From Halomonas sp. KG2 (GTDB taxonomy: Bacteria > Pseudomonadota > Gammaproteobacteria > Pseudomonadales > Halomonadaceae): a stretch of 64,000 nucleotides of DNA. Every line of letters begins with the position of its first letter. Within the stretch, counting starts at the first letter, position 1. The stretch spans positions 62,001-126,000 of the forward strand of contig CP098528.1 in NCBI GenBank assembly GCA_030440445.1. Reading direction: 5' to 3'. Below the pieces are notes generated by a model, which did not search any database, had not been told where the DNA came from, and was given only the letters and a program-made list of their open reading frames with translations. This document shows, piece after piece, positions 50,209-58,503 of this stretch. The position numbers and the translations under genes are program-made.

Positions 50209-50535
50209 ATGAGTTCCCCTGCCATACAATCAGCGCTGCAGCAAATGCAAGGTTTAGCTACCCAGGCCGCCCAGCCTATCAAGGGTGAGCAGGTTGCCAC
50301 GGCGGTGGGTCAGGGCAGTTTTGGTAGTGAGTTGCAGGCGTCTATTCAGCGTATCAATCGCTTACAGCAGGCTGCTAACACAAAGGCGACGGCTTTTCAG
50401 GCAGGCGAACCGAACGTTGAACTAAATGACGTGATGGTCGATATGCAGAAGGCGAGCGTTGCTTTTCAGATGGGCCTTCAAGTGCGTAATCGCTTGGTAA
50501 CGGCCTATCGCGACGTAATGAATATGCAGGTGTAG
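50209..50535 (+). CDS. fliE: Flagellar hook-basal body protein FliE
   Basis: MS-ring/rod adaptor of 108 residues. The C-terminal half is the conserved block ([37 protein letters not shown]). ATG at 50209 is chosen over the GTG two codons earlier as GAGG lies seven bases before it. Single-gene unit convergent with flaG. Confidence 0.97.
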   Translation: MSSPAIQSALQQMQGLATQAAQPIKGEQVATAVGQGSFGSELQASIQRINRLQQAANTKATAFQAGEPNVELNDVMVDMQKASVAFQMGLQVRNRLVTAYRDVMNMQV

Positions 50536-50666
50536 ATAGCGTTTATTCGTTGGCGTCGAAAAAAGCGAGTAACAAGCGCTAATGACAACGGTGGGTAATT
50601 GATTGGCGGGTGGCGTCAGCAAGAGAGATCACTGGTCATGACGAAGTAACCTCTCCTATCGCTTGA

Positions 50667-51035
50667 TCAGGCTTCTAAAGAAATAATTCGTCCTTGTAAC
50701 TCTTCCAGCCGCTCTGTGACGAGCAACACCTCTTCGGCTGGTATTTGGCGAATAACATCACCGGTTTCGCGGTCGATGACTTTCGTGATGACGCGCCCGG
50801 ATTGCTCACTCAGTACAAATTCCAATCCCCGTGGCCGAAGTGTTTCGTTGATCCGCTGTATAGGCGCCGCAAGTGACTCTTTGCTCACGCTGCGGAGTTC
50901 GGGCTGCTCTCCGACAGCGCCCGTGATGCCAGGTGCCTGCTGTGACGATGTTGTTGGATTGGTTGATTGGTAGTCGGTTGATTGATAGGGAGTTGTTGCT
51001 ATCGAGATTAGCTCATCAATTAACAAGGGGCCCAT
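50667..51035 (-). CDS. flaG: FlaG family protein
   Basis: Small cytoplasmic protein of 122 residues. The N-terminal half is polar and low complexity (TTPYQSTDYQSTNPTT), the C-terminal half holds the FlaG fold (PIQRINETLRPRGLEFVLSEQSGRVITKVIDRETGDVIRQIPAEEVL). FlaG influences filament length in some bacteria, and is normally next to fliD. Here fliD is not adjacent. It has its own strong sigma-28 promoter at 51123-51149. Confidence 0.93.
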   Translation of the reverse strand: MGPLLIDELISIATTPYQSTDYQSTNPTTSSQQAPGITGAVGEQPELRSVSKESLAAPIQRINETLRPRGLEFVLSEQSGRVITKVIDRETGDVIRQIPAEEVLLVTERLEELQGRIISLEA

Positions 51036-51122
51036 AGACGGAATCCTTTAGATAAAAGCCACGCGGCGTGGTGGCAACAAGGTGATAAGGCCGTCGAGTC
51101 GTCGCTATAGGCCTCTTCACTA

Positions 51123-51149
51123 CTATCGGCCGGAGAGCTACAAACTTTA
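51123..51149 (-). promoter_or_regulatory. Sigma-28 (FliA) promoter of flaG
   Basis: Read on the minus strand: TAAAGTTT, 11-base spacer, GCCGATAG, a perfect -35 and near-perfect -10. It lies about 88 bases upstream of flaG and close to the divergent PilZ/HD-GYP gene. Confidence 0.93.
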
Positions 51150-51265
51150 TTTTTGCATAGCGTAGGACTGTGATCGTTATAACGACAGCCCAAAAGCTTC
51201 TGATATGCTCTGTCGCCTTTTTGTGGGTGTGACGTAATAACAACGTGGTAGCGAGCGAGACGAGA

Positions 51266-52957
51266 ATGTCAGTCCAACAAGATGAATATGAAAGAGTTAC
51301 CAGTCCAACGGCCGTAAGCTCTCTTTTAAATACCATGATCGAGGGTGGTGGGGTGTCGCTTTGCTTGGCCTCCGCTGATGCACACCCAGAACCTATCGTG
51401 TTAATGGAGCAGTACGCCGGCAAGACGCTAGTGATGGACTTATCCTCGGTCGATCATTTGTTAAACCGCTTACAGCAAGGTGAGCTTTTTTTCCTGCGCG
51501 GCCACTCTCAGGGCAAAGTGGTGCGCACGCCATTTCTGTCGTTAACCGAAACCCGCCATGCAGGGGGGCGCTTTTTATGTTGTAGCGACTACCCTGCGAC
51601 CCTGGAAGTGCTCCAGCGCCGCGAATCGTTTCGCGCTGAGCTGCGTTTAGGTATGGTCGTGCCCGCTTCAATATGTGGCGAAAGTGATAGCGGGGTTGAC
51701 GGGGAGCTACGCGATCTTTCCCAGGATGGCTGCCAAATAGAGCTGCCGCTGACTGCCAGTGGCGTGTTGGCTGACGCTGACCTGCCGCTAACGCTCGCCT
51801 TTACATTCCCAGATGGCACCTATTTTGAAGTGCAGGGTGTTCCGCGCCATCAAAAAATCGATCCTGAACGGCACTTATTGCGCGTGGGCTTCCGCTTTAC
51901 GAATTGCGCTGCCGAGCAAGAGCGACAAATTTGGTATTTTGTCTGTGAAATCGAGCGCGAAGCCGCCCGCTATAGAAAAGAGGCGCAGGATGATCGTCAG
52001 CCATCGCCGCTATTTGAGCAGCCTGGCAAACGTACGGCAGGGAGTGAGCATGTCGGGCGGCGCGATATTCGCCGCTATGCAACACCCATGGCGCGGCGCT
52101 TAGTGAAAATAGCGGCTTACCTGGATGCCCAACTGCTGCTTTTACAGCAAGGTAGCGACATCGATTCTCGCCAGCTATCACGTAATGCAGACCGTCTTTT
52201 GTTGCTCCATGAAGATGACCGGGAGGCGCTGCTGTTTGCGACGCGCTGCTTGTCGCCAGAGCCGCTGCTTGTTCGTCATGGGATTGCAGTCGCCGTGCAT
52301 TTGCTCGATTTGGTGGGGGCAAATATGCCCCGTGATGTGCGCAAAGCGGTTGTAGCGAGTGGTTTGGTGCATGATCTTGGCAAAGCGCTTGTTCCGCAAA
52401 TACTGTTCAAGGCGCCACACTTCGAGGCCACTCATCGCCAAGCCATGAGTGAGCATGTGGCGTTGCTGTTAGATCGTCTTCAGCACTGTCAGTGGCTTTC
52501 TGCTGCCGTTGCCCAAGCGGTGATTGGTGGTATTAACGAACGGTTGGATGGTAGTGGCTATCCTGATGGCTTAACCGGTAATGATATTAACGAGCTAGCG
52601 AAAGCGAGCGCAGTGGTCGATGTGGTAGAAGCGATGCGACGTGATCGAGCTGATCGACCTGCTAAAACGGCGCAGCAAATATACCGTCATTTGCTGAGCC
52701 GCCCTCACCAATTTGATCCCCGCTGGACCAAGCGCTACATCGAGCATTTCAAACCACTGCCGGTGGGGTCGCTGGCGTATTTTTCCAGTGAACAAATGGC
52801 TTGGATTGTTCGTCTTGACGAGCAAGGTGCGCCGGCTGAAGTGGCGTTGACTCGTCAGGCAGAGGCGCCCATGCGCGAGACGTTGGGCAATACGCTGCGT
52901 GGAGACGTTCTAGAAAGGTTGGGTAAGCCAACACGTGAAGTGGCGGTGTCTACGTAG
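51266..52957 (+). CDS. YcgR/PilZ domain protein fused to a degenerate HD-GYP domain
   Basis: A 563-residue cytoplasmic protein with no membrane helices. Residues 1-115 resemble the YcgR N-terminal domain. A PilZ domain follows with the c-di-GMP signature intact: RESFR (119-123) and DLSQDG (150-155). A linker of charged helices leads to an HD-GYP-like domain (about 325-520) with VHDLGK (HD at 369-370), a following EHVALLLD and the ERLDGSGYPDG segment (GYP at 431-433). In active HD-GYP enzymes the stretch before ERxDGxGYP is HHE; here it is INE, so two metal-binding histidines are absent. It is therefore probably a c-di-GMP receptor with a non-catalytic or altered HD-GYP domain. The gene sits where fliC/fliD often lie. 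ATG at 51266 chosen; GTG at 51245 is possible. Confidence 0.85.
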   Translation: MSVQQDEYERVTSPTAVSSLLNTMIEGGGVSLCLASADAHPEPIVLMEQYAGKTLVMDLSSVDHLLNRLQQGELFFLRGHSQGKVVRTPFLSLTETRHAGGRFLCCSDYPATLEVLQRRESFRAELRLGMVVPASICGESDSGVDGELRDLSQDGCQIELPLTASGVLADADLPLTLAFTFPDGTYFEVQGVPRHQKIDPERHLLRVGFRFTNCAAEQERQIWYFVCEIEREAARYRKEAQDDRQPSPLFEQPGKRTAGSEHVGRRDIRRYATPMARRLVKIAAYLDAQLLLLQQGSDIDSRQLSRNADRLLLLHEDDREALLFATRCLSPEPLLVRHGIAVAVHLLDLVGANMPRDVRKAVVASGLVHDLGKALVPQILFKAPHFEATHRQAMSEHVALLLDRLQHCQWLSAAVAQAVIGGINERLDGSGYPDGLTGNDINELAKASAVVDVVEAMRRDRADRPAKTAQQIYRHLLSRPHQFDPRWTKRYIEHFKPLPVGSLAYFSSEQMAWIVRLDEQGAPAEVALTRQAEAPMRETLGNTLRGDVLERLGKPTREVAVST

Positions 52958-53014
52958 CCGTTTACTGCTTGGCAAAGAGAGCGAAATTTTCTGAGCGAAA
53001 AGTAAGGTAAACAT

Positions 53015-53041
53015 TAAAGTCTATTAGTCCGGCGCCGATAC
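53015..53041 (+). promoter_or_regulatory. Sigma-28 (FliA) promoter of fliST
   Basis: TAAAGTCT, 11-base spacer, GCCGATAC, about 112 bases before the fliS start. This is a strong sigma-28 match. The mRNA would cover fliS, fliT and probably the next two genes. Confidence 0.92.
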
Positions 53042-53152
53042 TAGTTATAACCGAGTCAATAAGCTCGATTTTGGACGCGAAACAGCTAACGAGAAACAGC
53101 GCAGTCGTTGATTGTGTGGCTGTTGTTCACATTAATAAAGGAGAGCCCGCTT

Positions 53153-53569
53153 ATGACATACTCCCGCGGTGGCGCCGCTTATGGCCGAGGTGCCAATGCC
53201 TACGCCCGCGTTGGCGTGGAAAGCGGCGTTATGTCAGCTGATCCTCATCAGCTTATTGTAATGCTGTTTGATGGTGCTCAGGCGGCCATCCGTGCGGCGC
53301 GTATTCATATGCAGGCAGGTCACACGGCTGAAAAAGGGAAGTCGATTTCCAAGGCCTTGGATATTATTAACAATGGCTTGGTAGCTGCGTTGGATCAAGA
53401 GAAGGGCGGCGATATTGCTGAGCGTCTTGCTTCTCTTTATGACTACATTTCCCGCTTATTGTTAGCCGCAAATCTGCGAAATGATGAAGATAGCCTTAAC
53501 CAAGCAGAACGTTTGCTTGAAGACATCGCCTCTGCATGGCGTGAAATCGGTCAACAGCAAAGTGCGTGA
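53153..53569 (+). CDS. fliS: Flagellin chaperone FliS
   Basis: Export chaperone that binds flagellin C-termini, 138 residues. The four-helix bundle sequence is clear (AYARVGVESGVMSADPHQLIVMLFDGAQAAIRAARIHMQ and EKGKSISKALDIINNGLVAALDQEKGGDIAERLASLYDYI). ATG at 53153 with a strong AAAGGAG site (53137-53143); the frame is open 15 codons further upstream without a ribosome site. Its usual neighbours fliC and fliD are not present in the window. Confidence 0.96.
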   Translation: MTYSRGGAAYGRGANAYARVGVESGVMSADPHQLIVMLFDGAQAAIRAARIHMQAGHTAEKGKSISKALDIINNGLVAALDQEKGGDIAERLASLYDYISRLLLAANLRNDEDSLNQAERLLEDIASAWREIGQQQSA

Positions 53570-53577
53570 GGCAAAGC

Positions 53578-53985
53578 ATGTCGGCTTCTGAAACTGCTCG
53601 TGAAAATGCCCAGCAAGCGCTTATTGAAGCGTACGCCAAGCTACTCATCTGTGTGACAAAAATGCACGAGCTCGCGCATGCGGAGCAGTGGGCAGAGCTT
53701 ATCGAGCAGCGTACTCACTATGTGATGTCAGTTGAAGCGTTGCGTCAGCGCGATGAAGAAACCGTACTTGATGATGATGGGCGGAAGCGAAAAGCAGAGT
53801 TGCTGGAGAGCATTCTTGAGCATGATGTTGAAATTCGTCGTCGTTTGGTGGCTAGGCGAGATGAGCTAGGCAAACTGATCGGTGTTTCTCAACGTCAGCG
53901 AAGTCTGCATCGTGCTTATGCGCCTCAGCAAGGTGATGCGGCGCTTTTCGATACCGGTAGCGATCAGGAGAAGGGGGCTACGTGA
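53578..53985 (+). CDS. fliT: Flagellar chaperone FliT
   Basis: Chaperone for the FliD cap and, in enteric bacteria, an inhibitor of FlhDC. 135 residues, helical throughout (ALIEAYAKLLICVTKMHELAHAEQWAELIEQRTHYVMSVEAL), as in the FliT family. It follows fliS by nine bases. Confidence is lower than for fliS because FliT is poorly conserved; position supports the call. Confidence 0.85.
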   Translation: MSASETARENAQQALIEAYAKLLICVTKMHELAHAEQWAELIEQRTHYVMSVEALRQRDEETVLDDDGRKRKAELLESILEHDVEIRRRLVARRDELGKLIGVSQRQRSLHRAYAPQQGDAALFDTGSDQEKGAT

Positions 53986-55211
53986 GTGGCATTACGCCAC
54001 TTATCGATACGCTCATGCACCAAGTGCTTGGGCGTAAGGGTGAGCTGTCCCAGCGTCCTCTTAACGCGCCCGTGCAACCAGTACCGCCGGGTGAGGGGCC
54101 GCGTGCACTGCAAGGCGATTCAAGCTTGGATGGGCGCCCTCTAACATCGCCACTCGATGATCTTAGGCGTCTATCCACCTCACTTGATGGGCAACGGCTG
54201 CCCACTGCGAAGGGAGAGGTAGCCAGCACACCACTAGGCTCGACGCAAACACACTTTAGCCCGGCGGCACGCACCATCGCCGATGTATTGCTGCGCTTTC
54301 CCGCACCACCGGCGATGATACGCCCGCAGGCGCCATTGATGGGATTGGAGGAAGCGCCCTCTGCTACGGTACTAGCAAGTCGGTTAGAAAGCAGCGTTCG
54401 GGATAGCGGACTGTTTTACGAATCGCATTTAAAGCGATGGTTTCAAGGGGACTCTCCCCGACAACAATTGCTGCGAGAGCCGCAGATGCAGCCAGGCCCA
54501 CGACCTCTGCTGCCTGCCAGTCTGGCCACGTTTGTAATGCCTCCTTTTGCGGCAAATGCCACATTGGGTGCGAGTAATACAAACGTTGCCATATTGCCGA
54601 ATTCGCTGCTGATACCTGTGGCAAGTGATCAAGCTGGTGTGATGCGCACAACCGCGCTTATGCCAGTGGATAATACGTTGCCAGCAGGCACGCAGCGTGA
54701 AAGTGTGCTTGCCAATGTCTCTGCGAGCGCTTCCGCCAGCATTGATATGGCAAGCGCGCGAGCCATGGAAGAGAGTTCGCTAGTGCGCGGTGGTCGTGAG
54801 ATTGTGCATGAAAGTTTGCAGAGCCTGGTGCGTCAACAGCTCGATATGCTCGTGATGCCTGTTATTCGCTGGGAAGGTGATGTTTGGGCCGGTATTTTTA
54901 TGGCATTGGTCATTCATATGCCCACCCGGGAAGGTGAGCGCGAAAGCGCCCAGCAAGAAGCAGAAGGTGATGGTGTCTGGCAGTCAGATATGCAGCTCGA
55001 CGTGCCTAATCTGGGAGCGTTCAGTGCATCACTCAGACTTTACCAATCAGTGTTAAGCATTGATCTGACCACGGATACTGCGTCGACTTACCAGTCTCTG
55101 GAGCTGGGGAGTGAGCGTTTGGAAAAACGTCTGCAGGCGTTAGATTTTCGCAGTGTTCAGGTGAAAGCACACTATGCCACCTTGGAGAGTCATGATGGCG
55201 ACCTCGGGTGA
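53982..55211 (+). CDS. FliK-like flagellar hook-length control family protein
   Basis: A 409-residue protein with a disordered, Pro/Leu/Arg-rich N-terminal 280 residues. The C-terminal 120 residues resemble the FliK C-terminal (Flg_hook) domain: LVRQQLDMLVMPVIRWEGDVWAGIF, LDVPNLGAFSASLRLYQSVLSIDLTT and LEKRLQALDFRSVQVKAHYA. It starts with GTG overlapping the fliT stop by four bases and overlaps the next gene, a FlhB C-terminal paralogue, by 17 bases. This is distinct from the long FliK at 41419-44517. Role unknown. Confidence 0.72.
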   Translation: MSGITPLIDTLMHQVLGRKGELSQRPLNAPVQPVPPGEGPRALQGDSSLDGRPLTSPLDDLRRLSTSLDGQRLPTAKGEVASTPLGSTQTHFSPAARTIADVLLRFPAPPAMIRPQAPLMGLEEAPSATVLASRLESSVRDSGLFYESHLKRWFQGDSPRQQLLREPQMQPGPRPLLPASLATFVMPPFAANATLGASNTNVAILPNSLLIPVASDQAGVMRTTALMPVDNTLPAGTQRESVLANVSASASASIDMASARAMEESSLVRGGREIVHESLQSLVRQQLDMLVMPVIRWEGDVWAGIFMALVIHMPTREGERESAQQEAEGDGVWQSDMQLDVPNLGAFSASLRLYQSVLSIDLTTDTASTYQSLELGSERLEKRLQALDFRSVQVKAHYATLESHDGDLG

Positions 55212-55488
55212 ACATCGTCGTCAAGCCGTCGCGCTAGCCTATCAAGATAAAGATCAGGCACCGAGAGTGATCGCAAAAGGTTACGGCGAGCTGGCGGAGC
55301 GGATTATGGCGGAGGCTCAGCGCCAAGGTATTTATGTGCATGACGCACCTGAGCTTGTGGCACTGCTGATGCAGTTAGATCTCGATGCCGAGGTTCCTGC
55401 AAGTTTATATCAGGTGATTGCAGAGCTTCTTGTGTGGGTATTTGAGTTATCCGAAGAAGGGTTAATTCCTCGGCAAGAGCGTTGGTAG
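55195..55488 (+). CDS. FhlB: FlhB C-terminal domain paralogue (EscU/YscU/HrcU-type export switch)
   Basis: A soluble 97-residue protein corresponding to the cytoplasmic domain of FlhB, the export-specificity switch. It has the signature AVALAYQDKDQAPRVIAKGYGELAERIMAEAQRQGIYVHDAPELVALLMQLDLDAEVPASLYQVIAELL, but lacks the transmembrane part and the NPTH autocleavage site. Such stand-alone FlhB_C proteins are known beside FliK-like genes in gammaproteobacteria. ATG at 55195 has GGAG seven bases upstream; ATG at 55192 is an alternative. Confidence 0.88.
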   Translation: MATSGEHRRQAVALAYQDKDQAPRVIAKGYGELAERIMAEAQRQGIYVHDAPELVALLMQLDLDAEVPASLYQVIAELLVWVFELSEEGLIPRQERW

Positions 55489-55591
55489 CCAATATAAACG
55501 TTGTATGTAACCATGACAGAGGAATGTTAAAAACCTTTAAGGCGTCGATATAAAGTCATAATGAAACGCCCATGCCGTTCGATGGAACACT

Positions 55592-55924
55592 ATGAGTCAA
55601 GCCAGCTTTCTCGATGAAATTCAAGAAATTAATTTAGCGTATTTACTTCTCGCGCAGCGCCTATTGGTCGAAGACCGTGAGGCAGCGATGTTTCGCTTAA
55701 AAGTAGACAGTGAGCTTGCCGATCTGCTGGTGTCTCTAAATGCTCGGCAGTTGACGAAACTGGCACGCAATAATCAGCTGATATGCAGGCTAAGCCAAAC
55801 GAGCGTCCATCAACTGCGCAAAATTACTCAGAATCCTCGGGATCAAGGTCTTTCAGGGTTACATGCTTCTTTGTTGTCGGCTTGTGAAGAGTTTGAGGTG
55901 TTTCCAGTAGGAGAGTCCGAGTGA
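55592..55924 (+). CDS. flhD: Flagellar master regulator subunit FlhD
   Basis: With FlhC forms the FlhD4C2 activator of class 2 flagellar promoters. 110 residues with the conserved [18 protein letters not shown]-terminal region and [23 protein letters not shown] in the C-terminal DNA-binding part. Overlaps flhC by four bases (GTGA). A 103-base gap separates it from the FhlB gene, which could hold the flhDC promoter; no obvious sigma-28 element is seen. Confidence 0.96.
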   Translation: MSQASFLDEIQEINLAYLLLAQRLLVEDREAAMFRLKVDSELADLLVSLNARQLTKLARNNQLICRLSQTSVHQLRKITQNPRDQGLSGLHASLLSACEEFEVFPVGESE

Positions 55925-56445
55925 GTCAGAAAAGCTTGGTTGATGAAATGCACCAAGTACAACTGGCCATAGAGCTGATTGAGTTAGGTGCACGCTTACA
56001 AGTACTAGAGACCGAGACAGATCTAAGTCGCACGCGCTTGATTAAGTTGTACAAAGAAGTGCGGGGGATGTCGCCGCCTAAAGGTATGCTGCCTTTTTCC
56101 GCGGACTGGTTCGTCACGTGGCTGCCAAACGTGCATTCGTCGCTGTTTTACAACATTTACAACAGTATACAAAAAAATACCTGCTGCGAGCGTATTGATG
56201 CCTTTGTCAAAGCTTACCGCCTGTATGAAGAGCAGATAAACCTTGAAAACGTTGAACCGGTGCTGGGGCTTACGCGGGCGTGGACACTGGTACGGTTTTT
56301 TGAAAGCGACTTGCTGCAGCTCAACATGTGTACGCGTTGTGGGGGGCACTTTGTCGCGCATGCGCATAGCCCCGCTCATGATTATGTTTGTGGTATTTGC
56401 CAGCCTCCCTCGCGAGCCGGCAAAACACGCAAGGCGCGGCTTTGA
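55921..56445 (+). CDS. flhC: Flagellar master regulator subunit FlhC
   Basis: DNA-binding partner of FlhD, 174 residues. The C-terminal zinc site has two Cys pairs (MCTRCGG and YVCGIC), typical of FlhC. The N-terminus [26 protein letters not shown] is conserved. GTG start with an AGGAG site ten bases upstream, overlapping the flhD stop. The presence of flhDC means that motility is controlled enterically, not by FleQ-type sigma-54 activators (inference). Confidence 0.97.
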   Translation: MSQKSLVDEMHQVQLAIELIELGARLQVLETETDLSRTRLIKLYKEVRGMSPPKGMLPFSADWFVTWLPNVHSSLFYNIYNSIQKNTCCERIDAFVKAYRLYEEQINLENVEPVLGLTRAWTLVRFFESDLLQLNMCTRCGGHFVAHAHSPAHDYVCGICQPPSRAGKTRKARL

Positions 56446-56673
56446 AAGATAAAAAACGGCCACGCCCACAGCGGGTAAGCATATAACCAATAAAGTGCGA
56501 CTTTAACGTATAGATAGCACCAAAAGGGGTGGGTACTTTTTCATTAGAACTGCCTACGCCCTGCGTATGCTATGGCTAAGAAACGCGTGGAGCGGGACTT
56601 TTCTGTGTCTTCTTTTTGAAACACGGGAATATCGCTCCCTTGAGATAAAACTGATACCGCAAGGACACTGCTT
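56446..56673. other. flhC-motA gap with a weak sigma-28-like element
   Basis: 228 bases with no gene. It holds the weak sigma-28-like motif at 56491-56517 and is likely to contain the mot-che promoter. Confidence 0.55.
56491..56517 (+). promoter_or_regulatory. Weak candidate sigma-28 promoter for motAB-cheAW
   Basis: TAAAGTGC, 11-base spacer, ATAGATAG. The -35 is good, but the -10 matches GCCGATAA only in its GATA core. Position, about 155 bases before motA, is acceptable. Much weaker than the other four sigma-28 sites. Confidence 0.35.
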
Positions 56674-57543
56674 GTGCTGATTCCTCTGGGTTATTTGGTC
56701 GTACTGCTATCTGTCTTTGGCGGTTATGTGATGGCAGGTGGTAGCTTGGGCCCCCTGTACCAACCCCTGGAGCTGCTGATTATTGGCGGTGCAGGCGTTG
56801 GCGCTTTTATTGCTGCCAATAACGGCAAAGCGATTAAAGCCACGTTTAAAATACTTCCCAGGCTCAAACGCACCAAAAAATATAATAAAGCCCTGTACAT
56901 GGAGTTAATGGCGCTGCAATACAAGATCCTCTCTAAAGTGCGCCGTGAGGGGATGTTGGGCATTGAGCGTGACATTGACAACCCTCAGGAAAGTCCCCTG
57001 TTTCAAGAGCATCCCACGGTGCTTGCAGACCCTCATATTATGGATTTTTTAACCGATTATCTGCGGTTAATGGTGAGCGGTGGCATGGAACCGATGGAAA
57101 TCGATGAGTTAATGCTTCACGAAATCGAAGTATTTGAGCAGGAAGCCCATATTCCCATCGATGCGATTGCCAAAGTCGGTGATGCAATGCCTGCGTTCGG
57201 TATCGTAGCGGCGGTAATGGGGGTTATTAAAGCACTGACCTACGCAGATGCCAGCCCTGAACAAATGGGACAAATGATTGCCATGGCGTTGGTGGGCACC
57301 TTCCTGGGGATTTTAATGGGCTATGGATTTATTAGCCCTATCGCGAGCTATGCCGAACGGCAAGCCAAAGAAGCAGAAAAAATGCTCCAGTGTATCCGTG
57401 TCACGCTACTGGCTAGCCTGCATGGTTATGCTCCTCAGTTAGCCGTCGAATTTGGTCGGAAAGCACTACACAGCACCGAGCGCCCCGGCTTCGCAGAGCT
57501 TGAAGAGTATGTTCGCGACGCTAAAAAGGGCGGTAATGCATGA
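56674..57543 (+). CDS. motA: Flagellar motor stator protein MotA
   Basis: Proton-channel stator subunit, 289 residues with four membrane helices (two near the N-terminus, two near 175-230) and a cytoplasmic loop that contacts FliG. Conserved pieces are present: VKALTYADASPEQMGQMIAMALVGTFLGILMGYGFI. GTG start with AAGGA about eight bases before it. Overlaps motB by four bases. Confidence 0.97.
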   Translation: MLIPLGYLVVLLSVFGGYVMAGGSLGPLYQPLELLIIGGAGVGAFIAANNGKAIKATFKILPRLKRTKKYNKALYMELMALQYKILSKVRREGMLGIERDIDNPQESPLFQEHPTVLADPHIMDFLTDYLRLMVSGGMEPMEIDELMLHEIEVFEQEAHIPIDAIAKVGDAMPAFGIVAAVMGVIKALTYADASPEQMGQMIAMALVGTFLGILMGYGFISPIASYAERQAKEAEKMLQCIRVTLLASLHGYAPQLAVEFGRKALHSTERPGFAELEEYVRDAKKGGNA

Positions 57544-58460
57544 GTAAGGGGGGCGATAAGCGTCCGATTGTTATTCGGCGCAAAAAAGTGGTGCATGCCC
57601 ACCATGGCGGTGCGTGGAAGATTGCCCTTGCTGACTTTATGACAGCTCTGATGGCGCTGTTTTTGGTCATGTGGATTTTAAGTGTTTCCGACGATGAAAC
57701 CCGGCGCAGTGTTGCAGAGTACTTCAGCACGCCGTTAATAACGGCAATGACCAGCGGTGACCGATCAGGAAGCACCCAGGTGATTCCGGGTGGTGGCCCA
57801 GATCCTACCCACAGCGATGGCGAACGTGCCCGGATTGATATTCTTCAGCATAGCCGTCCCAGTGCTCAGGAGCGGCGCTTCTTTAACAATTTGCAAGAGC
57901 GTATTGAGCGGGCCATTGAACAAGACCCGGAGCTGCGCCACCTACGTAGCCAAATGCGCTTTGATTTAACCCGCGAAGGGCTACGTATTCAGCTGCTCGA
58001 TACGGAGCAGCGGCCCATGTTCGAGTTAGGTAGCGATCAAGTAGCTCCCTACATGCGCAACCTGCTCCGTACGATGGCACCGCTACTCAACGAGTTACCC
58101 AATGACTTAAGCATCAGCGGCCACACCGACAGCGTGCCTTATGCCGGTGGTTTTCGAGGCTACAGTAACTGGGAGCTGTCCAACGACCGAGCAAATGCCT
58201 CTCGGCGTGAATTAGTTGCTGGCGGACTTGATCCAGATCAACTGCTGCGCGTATCGGGCTTTGCCGATCGTGTCAGGTTGCCTGACACTGCGCCGACAGA
58301 CCCGGTTAATCGTCGCATTGAGCTCGTTGTCTTATTGCCAGAAATCGCTGAAGCGATTCGTAATCCAGGCGTTATGGGGCTTGATTCCCCATTGCCTGAT
58401 GCAGATGCGCTTTTAGAAGCGTTGCCACAAAGCGCGTCTCAGAGCGATGAAAGCGAATGA
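57540..58460 (+). CDS. motB: Flagellar motor stator protein MotB
   Basis: Peptidoglycan-anchored stator subunit, 306 residues. One membrane helix follows HHGGAWKIALADFMTALMALF; the proton-binding Asp is D32. The C-terminal OmpA-like peptidoglycan-binding domain has DLSISGHTDSVPYAGG and RRIELVVL. Overlaps motA by four bases (ATGA). MotB rather than PomB is suggested by the helix sequence, hence proton drive; this is inferred. Confidence 0.97.
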   Translation: MSKGGDKRPIVIRRKKVVHAHHGGAWKIALADFMTALMALFLVMWILSVSDDETRRSVAEYFSTPLITAMTSGDRSGSTQVIPGGGPDPTHSDGERARIDILQHSRPSAQERRFFNNLQERIERAIEQDPELRHLRSQMRFDLTREGLRIQLLDTEQRPMFELGSDQVAPYMRNLLRTMAPLLNELPNDLSISGHTDSVPYAGGFRGYSNWELSNDRANASRRELVAGGLDPDQLLRVSGFADRVRLPDTAPTDPVNRRIELVVLLPEIAEAIRNPGVMGLDSPLPDADALLEALPQSASQSDESE

Positions 58461-58503
58461 GTAGGGCTTATCACAACACTAAGACGTTTATGTGGAGCGG
58501 TGC

